NCBI GenBank assembly: GCA_013115135.1
Contig: JABANP010000037.1
Coordinates: 62,001-126,000, forward strand
DNA from: Perkinsus olseni
Taxonomy: Eukaryota; Perkinsozoa; Perkinsida; Perkinsidae
Length of the DNA stretch: 64,000 nucleotides
Direction of reading: 5' to 3'
Under the pieces are notes generated by a model. That model saw only the letters and a list, made by a program, of their open reading frames with translations. It was not told the origin of the DNA and searched no databases. The translations under genes were made by a program, and so were the position numbers. Shown here piece by piece: positions 1-11,288 of the stretch. The stretch's first letter is position 1. Every line of letters starts with the position of its first letter.

Positions 1-490
1 ATAGACCGTAGGGGGACTGGAGGACTCATTAGGTTGGTGATACGCGTCCCAAGTGACCTCCTCCAGGTGGGTTCTCTGCTGTACCCCTGATGCACGCAAC
101 GATCCGTCGACTCACGAAGGCTGACAGCCCAACCTCCATTCATCTCCTCCGCGGGTAGTACAGCGAGCGCTCGCCCTTGAAGCTGAGGCGTTAACGGCCG
201 AGGCCCCGCCTGAGTGTGAAGGCCAAATAGCCATATGTTGGGAAGACCAGAAAACAGGCTTACCATCGGCCCATCCACCCTCCGCTTCTCCTGAGGGCCT
301 GCACATGGTCGTGGCCCTCCCTGAAATAGATCCATCGACCACCGCTCTAGGAAGCTCCCCGCTCCCGACGAAGACCCTTCAACGACGCTCAACAAGAACT
401 CGACCCACTTACCTGACTCGGTGACCTAGCCCGTGCCTTCTGACTCAGCGACCTGGCCCGAGCGTTCTGGAAGGGACGCCGACATCCTCC
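1..490. other. No gene supported
   Basis: I see no convincing coding exon or RNA here. The only structure noted is an imperfect direct duplication around 415-470: two copies of about 28 bp sharing the pattern gactcRgYgacctRgcccg. It may be the edge of the repeat-like region that follows. Confidence 0.4.
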
Positions 491-1762
491 TCAGCAACAG
501 CAGCCATCGCTCACCTCATCCTTCTTTCCCGCATCCTTGTGGACATGGTGCTTCACAAAGCCCTGAGTTGATTCTCCCATACTCAGCAGGGACCACTTCC
601 GGCGCGTAGGCCTCCTTGCGTACACAGGTCGCCCTACCATAGCCGGCTCCAGGGTCTCTACGACGGCCACGGTACTCGGTCGGACACTTGGCCTGTACTC
701 GGCCCCTGGTTGAGCGGGCTCTGGCACATACTCCTCCACAGGGATTTGTCTCCGCTCGAATCGTTCGACCTCTTGATAGTGCTCCTCTAGGGCCACAAAC
801 GCGTCGTCCATAACGAAGGCCTCCTGCACCTCCCCTCGCTTCGACTTCCGACGACCCTCATCCCTCCCTTCCATCAGCGCCACATCCAGCAGTGACTCCC
901 GAAGACGCCCTCCCCGTTCGGACACTCGACGATCCCCGTCCAGTCTGTGCTCCACCACGCCCTCCTGGCTCGACTCTCCACTGCCCTCCTCGCAACGGGG
1001 TGGCTGTTCCTCCGCCTGCTGCTCCCTCTCCAGACTATCATCCAACCTCGGCGCCCGCTCACAACCGACTTCCGCGCTGCGGCCTCGAGTAGGTTCACGT
1101 TGGGCGAGGTCGCTGACCGCCCTCTGACGTAGGCCTGAGGCAAGGATCGTGAAGGGCTCTAAGAACCTAAACTCATCGCTCCCCTCACCTTCAATGTCCT
1201 CGTTGGCCCTCCAGTCCACCCTGCCGAGTGTGGTAAGTGCGCCGTCGGTCGGGTCCACCGCCACCAAAGGCGATGATGGGTCGAGGTACGAACCTCTGCA
1301 TCAACAAAAGGCTCCCCATCCAAACCATACCGCACCACTATCGACTACCTCTCGCTGTGCCCCCTCTTGGCGGGACGGCTCGCCGACCAAGTCCTTCCGC
1401 TCCTGCCACTGCTGCTGCTCACTAACGTCCCTTGGGTCGATCCTCTCCGGCTCCGTCCGAACTTCCCCACCCGGGTGCGGCCAGTGATGGTGCTCAGGGT
1501 TCATCCAATCACAGTCATGGTGGCATGCCCTCTTCACCTCTCCCTGAGTTGACCACCCTGCCGAAAGCAAGTCCCACTTCTGTGGCGCTGACGACGGCGT
1601 CGTCCGACCTCCACCATGGTACGGCACAGAAGGAGGCCGGCCGAAGCCCCGAGTAGGTTTATACGTATCTTGCCGATTCATCTCCGCTGACCTTTGGGGC
1701 GCGCGGTTTCCGAGGACCCATCGCCCTGACAGGCTGCAGCCCCTGACAAGAACGACATACAA
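491..1762 (-). other. Two related Glu/Arg-rich reading frames, repeat-derived?
   Basis: Two long minus-strand frames (1301-1762, about 153 codons; 491-1267, about 258 codons) are rich in Glu, Arg, Ser and Gln. They share a diverged motif: KWDLLSAGWSTQGEVK in the upstream frame and KWSLLSMGESTQGFVK near the end of the downstream frame. The DNA of the two segments is also similar, with copies near 540-600 and 1528-1590. This points to an internal duplication, or to two units of a repetitive protein such as a degenerate retroelement gag. I recognise no catalytic or zinc-knuckle motif. Real coding status is uncertain; the low-complexity composition also favours long open frames by chance. Confidence 0.3.
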
Positions 1763-4212
1763 TTTGGACCCGGGGATTACCGCGATACACGGTAATCGTG
1801 ATGTAAGAGCGATCGACCTACCTCATCACCGCCAACGCCAACAGACTTCCTCGCCGGAGAGTTCACTCTCGCTCCTCGCAGCACTTGGGTCTCCAGCACC
1901 CTCCCTGGGCTCCTGCCCCTCCGCATCACCTTACCCGATGAGCGCTCATCTCTCCTGCCTCTTGGCTCGGTCCTCGAATGTCTTTTCACCGGAGTTTTCA
2001 CTATGATGGCCTCGGACGAAGTACTGCTGGCCCAGCTAGCTACATCGTCATCGTCCTGGTCCCCTCCAAATGATGGTGTTGAGCCGGAGTCCGCGAAGTG
2101 CCAAGATTCGCTCAGTCTCGACTTCCGACCGCCTCCCGAGCTCTCCTGGGCACCCTTCTCCCCGCTATCGCCACTGCCTCCCTTTCCCGAGGCGAAAGTC
2201 TCCCATGACCCACCCCAGGAGGAGAAAATCTCTGCGCGAGATGGCGGATTCCTCGGTTGATTTCTCGACTGCTGCAGAGCCCCATCCTCGGCCAGAATGC
2301 TTCTTCTGTGAACTATACCCCGCCCAAGACTCCCCCGGAGGGCTCGTCTGACGCCGACTGGATGCCTGGTTCCTTGACTTCTCCGACTTCCATGAGTCGG
2401 TCCAATCGGAGATCGCCGATTTGCTCTTCACAGACCCGTCCCAATTCCATGACCCGTCCGTGCCGCTAGATGCTGAGCTCTCTCTCCTGGACCCCAGACG
2501 AAACCCCGAACCACCTTCGTCATCGTCCGAGGAGGTCTCCATCCAACCACTAGTGCCTCCTAATCGACGCTTTCTGAGAGACGGTAGCACGCGCGTGTTG
2601 GACCCCAACCTTCAGGTCGCCGCTCACCTTAGTTGATCCTCGCTTGGCTGGCGTAACGGGGCCTGAGTAGACAGGACGGATGGTATCCCTTACCCTAGTT
2701 TCGATCGACGTGCAGCCGAGAATGCAACTCACTGAAGGCCACCGTGCTCCGCTTCGCCGAGCTCTGAAAAGCAGACCGTCAGATGACAAGAACCATAAAA
2801 CTAGACTTCCATGATCGACATATACCCTCAAGACAGTCCCAAGACAGAGCACCCACCGGCAAAAATGACTCTCCCCGTTATTACCTTCCTCAGTCTTCCC
2901 TTGTCAGTGACGCCTGAGCGGAGATGTTCCCGAGAATGTCTATCGAACGCCAACGCCACTACTACTCTGCCGAGAGTGTTCGCCATCTGCGGCCTTCGGT
3001 GAGGACTTTGACGGAGTCGTCTGTGTTTTGATCGACTGAGGGCACACACAAGATCTACAGCCTGGCCATGCAGCACGCTGCTGCTCACCGGCGTGGAGAG
3101 GCTTCGCGCTCTGGCTGGAGACGTGCCGTATGCTGAGTGGAGTAAGAGAGTGATACCAGCGCGAGAAACCCAATCCTATTTCGAAATATTCTGTTCGGAT
3201 TCGAGGACGCACAGCAGACCACTGCGGCCCGAGAAACCGAGGTCGATCTATGACAAACACGCGCTTGCTCACATTCTGCCTGTTCGCTATCCGCCTCACT
3301 GAGTCCCCATGAATCGTCATCATCATCGTCAGTCTTCTTGGCAGCCTACATCAGCACATTTCCCTCCTAAAGAACAGTAAGACACACCTTGATGCCTCGA
3401 AGGAGATCCGCAGCATTCATCTTCTTCACTCCTGGAACGCCCGCCTGAGGTTCACAAACACCAGTGAGGGCCAAAACATCCTCCTCGAATCCCGGGAGAC
3501 GACAGCGAACTTTCAGACTGTGACAAGATGAGTGACGGAGTTGGGCCCAGCTGCTGGCGCCCAAACTGGCTTTGCTACATTTTTCCCGGCTCGGTTGGGC
3601 GTTGTAGGCTGTTTAACAGGTGGCATCCTCTTTGTCGTCTCGGTTGTAAGGTGATAAAGGATATGACAACATACTGGAGAGAAGCATTCAACACCGGCTC
3701 CCCGATAGGGTGGCAGGCCCGCCGATAGACGAATCACGGCGAGAACGGTTCTAATGCAGTAGCAGCTAACGCCCCATCCCGTGGCGCGGGAGGGTCCGCT
3801 GCTTCACCGAGGAAAATGGCAACGCGCCGCCGCTCTATTTTAGGGCGAGCGCTGTTCATCATGCGCTGGGCTGAACCTGCCGGTGAGGACCAAATTGACA
3901 CACTTTAGAACACGGAATCAACACCACTCCACGAGAAACACTAGCGGTAAATAGTACTACTTTGTAGCAACTTGCGTACGAATCGAGGCAACTGCTGCAT
4001 AGGGCCAGTGGAGATATGAGAAGACCAACGAGAACGATGACGACAGAGGGAGGCGAAGGGGAGGAGGAACGAATTCATTCATTGGCATACTACTACTGGT
4101 TGATATCATACAAAGCAACAAACTCTAATTGAACGACTTCAGACGCTGAGGATAAAGGCAATCACAGGCAGTGCGGTCTGCTAGGAAGGGGCGGTTGAAT
4201 CCCGTCGGTGGG
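1763..4212. other. Intergenic or unassigned sequence
   Basis: No conserved domain is visible on either strand. A Ser-rich minus-strand frame at 2165-2608 and short plus-strand frames exist, but none shows a recognisable motif or splice structure. The sequence is unique-looking apart from short low-complexity tracts such as a CATCAT run near 3315. Confidence 0.4.
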
Positions 4213-6402
4213 TCATGCAGCCCTTAAGGTGAGGGCCTCCTTTATGGCATCGTTAACACTGAGGCTCACTGCTACTGCGATTGGGCCCTTCACCCAGTTA
4301 ACACTGAGGCCCTTGTAGAGCCCTTTACGGACGCCCTCGGTGCGTGCGACATCCACTAAAGAACGTATGACGCCCTTACCAGGGAAGGCTCGGCCTCCGT
4401 GTACCTAACATACCGCTCTAACGGGGACTGCCACTCTGTCCCAATGCCCCCCGCTGTCAGCGATCGACCGCCAAGGTTCTGTGTTACTGTGCTAAGGTGA
4501 ATGCATTACGGAGAGCGACTGGCTCGGCCGGCAAAACACAGAACTATAGAGAACGAGAAAGTCCCACCTGCTGGCGTCTCCGGATGATGTCGAAGGGGTA
4601 TGTTGCACTCTGGGCTACCAATCCCGAGAAGCCTCCGCAAATCAAACGATCGAATGCTGTCCACCTGAGAAGCGAAGTTTCAGTGAGGCCTCTGCAATGG
4701 CTAGTAAAATGGAGATAATCGAGACTCGGATTGATGCTACCAACTTTCTTCCACGTTCTTCTGGAACGATGCGTTACGTTCGAGCCACCTAGCATGTCTG
4801 TTAGTGCTACAGGGGTTAGCCCCCTCGTGTTGATGTGGAACACGAAGGGTTCAACCCGATACGGTACCACGGCTAGAACAGTGATTCATACCGTTACTAG
4901 TCTGGCTGCCTAGGATACTGTATACCGCAGAATGAATACGTGTTGCGGGTGTGCAGAGAGCGATGATCCTACATGTCGTCACGTCGATCCGCGTTCGAAG
5001 CTCTCACTAGGCTAGTGGACATAGTGCGCTTCTATCCGCACAAACTACATGAACTGGTGCCGCTCCGCGATGCTCAAAAACACAATCGAACAAGTAAGAC
5101 ACCTCAGCTATTCCCTGTTATTTATCCATTCCCGAGAGACAGTGGCTGCCCATCCACGTTCGCTTACTTCCCGCTCATCTCCCTCCGTTTGGCCTTTAAA
5201 GTCTCGAAACACATGAAAGAGGTCCCAGCGTACGGGATGATTCCACACAGTGTCGGATACATGCCACCGTAGATGCCGCGGATGCCGCGGCTCGCTGAAA
5301 AAACAGAAGAGCTGTCGGAGAGTTAACGCTCCGGGTCGAACTCACGGCCTATCGGATGATTGACAGGTGCTCCACCACTACACCACGCCTCTCGGAATCC
5401 AGATGTGCCACCGAACGCGACCACTCGCCCCATTACCATAGATCTTCCGCACAGCATCCTTATAAGAACTAAACTCCCCTCGAGTATCCGAGGCTAGCCG
5501 CGACCGCAACATCTGCCAAAATGAAGGAGGGCTCCGACTAGCATCTTCTGGAAACCCTACTTACGTCCAACGGATAGGTTGCAATGACGGCCGAGGCCCC
5601 GGCACAGTTGCCAGAGAGGAAGCGAATGAGCTCTGCCGGGCAGTGTTGCCTCAAGGCGGAATCTGGAAGCGGCAGAAATTTCTCGTCGCGAACGTGGAGT
5701 CTCCGGTAGCAGTTCTCGCAAGTTCAATAAACCACAGCGCATCGCTGGAGTTTCCCGTGCATCTAGCGAAGTTCCTGTGCGCAGGAACATCAACTGATGT
5801 GGGCGTTCAACGAAGTGTCCTATCGACTGAGCGCAGAGTGTAAAACACAAACATCGAACTCTCGTATTACTCTGCAGATAAGTATTGACTCTGTCGAAGA
5901 CAGTGTAGTTGGTTGCAGAATATGGTACTATTCTGGTGAGGACCATAAGGTACCCTTTCCAAAGACCTAACACACACGCTTGATACTCTCGCTCTCTCAA
6001 CCGGAAACACTGTGGTCGAAAATGCCAGATTCCAGTTGGGAACTGGTCCGAAATGTCCCTACTGTGCCGAATTGGTGGAGTTACGGTACTCACCTCGCAT
6101 GCCATGCGTAGATACTATACCCTGCATTGTACGGTATGCGCTGCCCCAAGAGAACCTCATCGCCGGATTAGTCTGGTACCTGGGAAGGTCGAGCATCAGA
6201 GATCGATTCCTGAGTGTGGTACGTACAGGATCTTCACACGCTCCAGAGGGGCCACTACAAACTTGGCCGTTGCTCCGGCTGTGGAGCCACATGCCGCTAC
6301 GGTCAGGGCTGACAGCCTTACGGGCTCCACGGGTCCTTCAACCAAGACGCCTTGCGATGGCTCGTTTCTGAGATGAGCACACAGACAGTTTGGAACGCTC
6401 AA
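4213..6402 (-). CDS. Mitochondrial carrier family (SLC25) protein
   Basis: This gene encodes a six-helix inner-membrane solute exchanger assembled from about eight short exons. All three family signatures are present: APLERVKIL in repeat 1 (near 6230), YPLDMLRSRL in repeat 2 (spliced near 5570-5500) and YPFDIIRRRQ in repeat 3 (near 4560). Other family hallmarks are LWKGYLMVLTRIVPYSATNY, GIIPYAGTSFMCFE and a final KGLYKGLSVNWVKGPIAVAV. The APLERVKIL form and exon-end motifs look like the CoA/adenine-nucleotide carriers (SLC25A42/A16, Leu5 group), but the substrate is inferred only. Most introns are about 45-60 nt. The intron at about 5295-5440 holds a tRNA-like segment. The start at 6402 is the first in-frame ATG before the first helix; an upstream exon is possible. 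It is followed downstream on the same strand by unassigned sequence. Confidence 0.88.
5319..5396 (-). ncRNA. tRNA-like segment inside a carrier intron
   Basis: On the minus strand there is an A-box-like TGGTGTAGTGG (5374-5384) and, about 30 nt on, a B-box-like GAGTTCGACCC (5333-5343). GAGAG...CTCTC could pair at the ends, and CCTGT/ATAGG form a 5-bp anticodon-like stem, but with a 10-nt loop. Because loop size and T-stem are not canonical, I read this as a tRNA pseudogene or tRNA-derived element rather than a working tRNA. It nearly fills its host intron. Confidence 0.35.
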
Positions 6403-7734
6403 AGCTTCCAGAATTTCCCACTGTGAGTGAGCTCTTTCACCCCAACCGAACAGAGTTCCATGTAAAGGAACTCACTATGCCGATGCCGCAATCGAGCTCG
6501 GCAACACCGAAGCAACCCTCCCCCCAATCACAGATGGCAGAAGGCAGATTTTTCCGCTCGTCGTGAGACATCCTGTACTGACATTTTACACCCGTTATCG
6601 GAAGCGGCATCAGTCCAGTGGGTCCCATATACCCTAGTACTACCCTTTTGCCCCGCCTCCGCGCCCCTCCCTTCCTATCGACGTTGTTGCCGTAACATCA
6701 TGCTCCGTATATGGTGTTGTCTCATAGGTCTCCTCATAGCCCAGCAAGTCATGGTCGTTGCTCCTCGTAGTACTGGTAGAGCTCTCTCCATTTGGCCGAG
6801 GTAGCCACCGCCGAAATAACGAAGGGCCGCCATCCGACGCCGAAAATGCGTTGGCTGGCATTCAGACAACAAATCGTGGCTTCTGAAATCGTCATCTCGG
6901 CTCAGATTACATACACAGTCCGTAATAACGAAGATGATGCAGCATGCGAAGGTGAGGCCACTATGCCACGTAGCGCGAGAATGGCGATCGAACTATTCAA
7001 ATGCTGAGCTGGTATCCGAGTGCTCCCTCGAACCGTGGTTGATGCTGCTGCCATGTGGCATAGTGACCTCATTTTTGCATGTATCATAATGGCCTCTTTT
7101 TTGCATGTGGCATTCGCTCATTCTCAACTGTATACCACAGCTTGGCAAAGCGAGGGGCTCAGAGAGGCACGTATGAAACTATTCCGATACTTCTCTCTAT
7201 TCCGTCTCTCACCTCTCAAGCGCCAACGCTAGTGGAGCAAACTCAGCAAACTCGCTATCGCGAAACCTTCTCTTCCCGACTCTCAGACCGATGTCACCAT
7301 CACCTTGCAGCCCCCCACCTAACCTAATGTAGTGAACTATGCAGTCCTTCAAAATTAGTATTGTTCACGTGAACTCTCAGCACCGCACTGGCGATCACTC
7401 AGGCTCGACTCGCTAACGCAACACTGTGCAACGAGGCCAGGCGAAACGACGGCACGAATGAAAACAGCAACTACGTTGCCCAGCAGTCGTCAATCTCTGC
7501 CTATCATAACAAAGAAGCCCATCATACCCAATAACACGTACCTAACCTCAGCAACGTGGTGTCTCAGCGAGGGGAGAACTCAAATGAGAAGTGTTCACTC
7601 CCACTCCGATGGGCGTTCCGTACGGACAGGCATTCAACGGCGAAGGATTCCCCGAGCACGATAACACAGTATTTATTCATCCGAGGAGCAAGGAGAGCCA
7701 TCGCTACGACGGAGGCACCACAACGAGCCCAGTA
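6403..7734. other. Intergenic region with one MITE-like element
   Basis: This lies between the SEC11 3' end and the carrier 5' end, both on the minus strand. No exon is supported. It contains the inverted-repeat element at 6943-7081, followed at 7091-7107 by a second copy of its terminal motif (CCTC, a T run, then GCATGT). Confidence 0.5.
6943..7081. mobile_element. MITE-like element, copy 1
   Basis: Terminal inverted repeats of about 33 bp bound a 139-bp segment with no coding capacity. The left arm contains GAGGCCACTATGCCAC and the right arm its complement GTGGCATAGTGACCTC followed by ATTTTTGCATG. A related but more degenerate element lies at 24804-24892 inside a PARN intron, so this is a dispersed family. 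No clear target-site duplication is visible. Confidence 0.6.
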
Positions 7735-8498
7735 CTACTTGAGCCACGGGTAGTCGTTGAGCCATATGGTCACCATTCCCGCATAGGGCAGAAAACTAAG
7801 AAAAGAGATCAGTAACGAGGATCACAAGTACTCAGCACTACCCTTGAGCTCGACCCATGATGTTCTTCCGCTCGATAAAAAGTTGGCCATAGTTATACAG
7901 CCCGCGGTCATCCACCTAGTGGGACGGGAAGAATGATCAATCTGAGATCACTACCGCCGTTGCCTTCAGTACCATATTATTATCCCCCTTGGTCAATATA
8001 CGGACGCGGCCACTCTCCTCTTCATGAACCTGTCGTGGAGGGATAGTCTTCCGACTGATCACCATCAACTCCTTACATTCACGATTCGGTGGACGATGGG
8101 TATATCGCGGCCCTCGATCGAGAAGACGGACACATCACCTGCAAGCACCAGTCGACAGACCGGATAGCGATGAGACGACTCTACCTGGTTCGAAAGGGTC
8201 CTGCTCCTTCAGTGTTAAAAAAAGTATATCGCCTCTGTGGAAGCCAGGTTCCATGGAGCCACTGAAGCACGGCCGGTATGGCCGAGGAGCACTAGGGATG
8301 GCCTTACCTCAACACCACCACAATAGGGCTCTCAGAGCCGGTGTAGAGCATGAGGCCCTTCCAAAGCATGAGGGCTGAGAACACCACACAGGCCAGGTTG
8401 AGGGTGGATGTCAGAAACTGAACGGAAGAGGACTTTTCCTCATACCACAACTCGACCAAATCCTCGCGGATCCCTGCTGTATTGAGAAGACCTGTCAC
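7735..8498 (-). CDS. SEC11: Signal peptidase complex catalytic subunit SEC11
   Basis: This is the ER membrane serine peptidase that removes signal peptides from secretory proteins. Five exons join in phase. The first has an N-terminal cytosolic stretch, a membrane helix and [18 protein letters not shown]. The next begins with the catalytic motif [12 protein letters not shown], in which the first serine codon is split by the intron. Then come [15 protein letters not shown] (catalytic His), [23 protein letters not shown] (catalytic Asp) and the conserved C-terminal [16 protein letters not shown] ending in a stop at 7735. Length and order match eukaryotic SEC11. Introns are about 40-60 nt. The start at 8498 is the first in-frame ATG; a short upstream exon cannot be excluded. 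Confidence 0.92.
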
Positions 8499-9790
8499 TC
8501 AACGTGACCAATAATTCTGGCTAGAGCCGATGAGAACCTCTGTGCTCTCATTCCACGAGGACAGAACGGAGCTCGACCTCCGATTCCAACAACAGTACTG
8601 ATACTATTCCAGAACAGTTAGATAGCCACGCGCCGGTCACGTGTATATAAAGAAAAATACGATCGGCAGGCGGTAATGACAGCCAGGAAAAGGAAACTAG
8701 GCGGCGACGCAAAGCTAATGGTGCTTCTTGTGGTAGAATGCCCTGCGTTCAAGGCGATAGAGGCCATTCCAATCCTGAATTCCCTCCCCCCGAGGACAGT
8801 ACGAGGTTCCAATAGCATTCAGTAGACACCGCCCTCTAAACAACACTTACCCTTCTCGGATTATGCAGCACTGACTTGAACTCTTCAGCGTATACTCCCA
8901 ACATGACGTCCAAAGTTGATCTGCGGGAACCTGACGAAAAAATATTCTTTCGAAAACGCGCGCGCCATTCTAATCGACCGACTTCGCGCATTTTGTGGTT
9001 CACTCAGGTGGGGAGTCGGGTGAAGTACAAAATCCAAGGGAAAGGTACAAAATCCAAGGAAGCGCGTGCGACAGGGAGGCAGAAGCAATAGAAAAAAACC
9101 CTGAATTGCGGGTGAAGGCAGGAACGGGAAACCAGAAACCCCTCCCGAAACCCGACAGGGCAACCCGATCCCGGAACTGTTACCCAGGTCAACCAGAAAC
9201 CCGAACTGTTGCCCAGGTAATGCAGACCCCTGAAAACGCTTCCTTGGATTTTGTACTTCTCCCTTGGATTTTGGGAATTACCCGTGGGGAGTCTCATCCC
9301 GAGACTTCATCTACATTGCTACTTCGTGAGTGCAGGTGCGAGTTTCTGCATATTTCTTATCTGAGAAACACGGTTATGACCGAGATCGGTCGGTTTCTGA
9401 AACCGCACGGCCATTTCAAATCCTGCTAGACTGTGACGGATCAGGCGTAGTGATGTAAGACGACAATTGCACCAAAGACACAGCGGCAGGAGAATGATAC
9501 CGTAACGCGGAGATTGAAGCACTCAAGCTCATGTAGCGCGCCCGCTGAACTGAACTAATACCCTACCTACTTAGCCATGAGTGATTGAAGAACATAGTGA
9601 GCACATACCTGTGGTGGTGTTGTTTACAGGAGCAGCGTTATGAACTCCTCATTGCTTCCTTTGAAATATACGCGTCAAAAGGCGTACTGTACAGAGGACG
9701 CTTTGAAAGGGTCATCAAGGTGCGACCGTAGAGGATTAGTTTTGCAATCCTCGCGTACCGTATTCGTCCTCCGCAGTTTTTCAATCCCGC
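8499..9790. other. Divergent intergenic region
   Basis: This region separates the minus-strand SEC11 gene from the plus-strand block that begins at 9791, so promoters of both directions probably lie here. The only clear structure is the fold-back element at 9009-9300. Frames on both strands through 8618-9522 look like chance or repeat-derived frames. Confidence 0.45.
9009..9300. repeat. Fold-back (inverted-repeat) element
   Basis: Arms of about 50 bp face each other across roughly 170 bp. Each arm carries two copies of a TACAAAATCCAAGG-type motif. On the left they are at 9028-9060; on the right the complements (CCTTGGATTTTGTACTT and CCCTTGGATTTTGGG) are at 9242-9275. Outer ends GGGGAGTC and GACTCCCC also pair. 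The spacer is rich in CCCGAAACCC/CCAGAAACCC-type tracts and contains a short direct duplication of GAACTGTTRCCCAGG. It has no coding capacity, so it is probably a non-autonomous transposable element. Confidence 0.6.
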
Positions 9791-10917
9791 ATGTCTTTGG
9801 TGAGCGCCAGCGTAGCCGCTGCCAGTCAGGGCGCAGCTGGTGCCATCGTTGGAGCCCTCATAGCCAGTGTCACCGACCCTGTCACCAACAGGGTCCTCGT
9901 TGAGAGATGCTCTCTTAAACAGGTGAACTCGCCCACTTCTATTGGGGCGTGTCACCGCTCTCCCTCAGGCCCTCGCTGAGGTCGACGTCGAGAAGTCTCT
10001 GAAGTACTTCCAGACCACCCTGCCCACCAACTTCATCAAGTTCCCGCTTTTTGAGGTTCTCAACGAGATCATACGCCGTGTCGATATACCTAAGGAGCTG
10101 CGTGGTGTGATCACCGGTACGGTGCCTGCTGGTCCGGCATCTGCTGTTCTCCCGTCGCTCGAGTAGGTATCATCTTCACCACGGCTACTTTGCCCATCAC
10201 CAACTACCGCTTCAACAAGTCCATGAACAGGGAAGTTACCCTTGCTGACCCTGCCCTCTGGACGGCGTACCTCCCTACCGTGGTAAGCACCGTGACACGT
10301 TGCTCTTCAATATCGTGTGCAGTGCCTGCTTTACGGCAGGTTCGGGACGTCATCTATGCTAATTCGCGCAACACCATAGCAGCCTTCATGGCCAGGACCT
10401 TCCCCCAGGCATCCGACTCGACCATCGGTAAATGCTACAAATACAGCAGCAACCGTACAGCTGAGCTTCTCAGGCCGCATCTCCACCATGTTCGTCACGG
10501 TGGTTTTGGCGTGCGTTATTTCCGCTCCTGGCAACGAGTGGCGAGGGTATTCTCTCCAGAGGCCAGACAGGAAGAAGAGCCCGAGGAGTTCTTCCAACTC
10601 GAGAGGTTCCTCAGGTGGGCGTTCCACCCGACGCGCTCAGCGCATACTTTCGAGTGCAGATCGACCATCGTGGGAGCGTGCGTGATGGGGACCAGCTTGG
10701 GGGTGGCGACGGTGGTCGGGCCGCCAGTGCAACAACTCCTACCTAAGCTGAAGGACCCCAAGGTAAGTCCCTCACTGTCCTTACCCTCGATGAGGTTGTG
10801 CTCTGTAAGGTTCTGCCGATCATAATTTTGGCGGCTGTGTTTTTCCTGTGCAAGAAGAGGTGTGAAAAGGAAGAGAAGGCGACCGGTTCATCCGAGTCGT
10901 CGTCTGCTGCCGCCTGA
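9791..10917 (+). CDS. Divergent mitochondrial-carrier-like membrane protein
   Basis: Seven exons splice to a protein of about 265 residues starting MSLVSASVAAASQG. Three diverged repeats each carry a helix-breaking segment where SLC25 carriers have PX[DE]XX[KR]: TDPVTNRVLVE (repeat 1), TLPITNYRFNKSM (repeat 2) and VGPPVQQLLPKL (repeat 3). The stretches LPTNFIKFPLFEVLNEI and TAYLPTVVRDVIYAN resemble the carrier matrix-helix/even-helix junctions. The canonical acidic residue of the signature is missing in all three repeats. The C-terminus is a hydrophobic segment followed by CKKRCEKEEK and a Ser tail, which is unusual for a carrier. I infer a degenerate carrier-fold protein; another polytopic membrane protein is possible. 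Introns run 30-110 nt with GT-AG ends. Confidence 0.6.
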
Positions 10918-11288
10918 GACTGCCTCTGCTCAACCTATGATTTGTCATCAGTATCATGTGTTATTTCAGATCTTCATCATCAGGCGTTTCGTTCACAGTC
11001 ATTCGACCCATCGTTAGTTTCTCCTGAAGATAGTGGTGTGCGGCACCGTTCTGACTGGTGTCCTCCTGAAGTTAACTTTTGTGGCGCGCGACAAATTTTG
11101 TCGCATTTCGTGCATGTTGTGCAATTAGGTGTTTCGTGTCGTACACATCAGCGCACTTATTATGGCTCGTCCTGTTGCCTCGCCCCGGATGGCATCAGCG
11201 GCCACAGGATCGCTAATGAGGAAGCTGGGAGTACTGCGGCTAATATCTGTACTGAGCTGCTCCTTCCAGGCTTGTTTTTCGTATAACC
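10918..11288. other. Intergenic, nothing recognised
   Basis: About 370 bp between two co-directional genes. Open frames here lack splice logic or motifs. It presumably holds the 3' UTR of the first gene and the promoter of the next. Confidence 0.4.
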
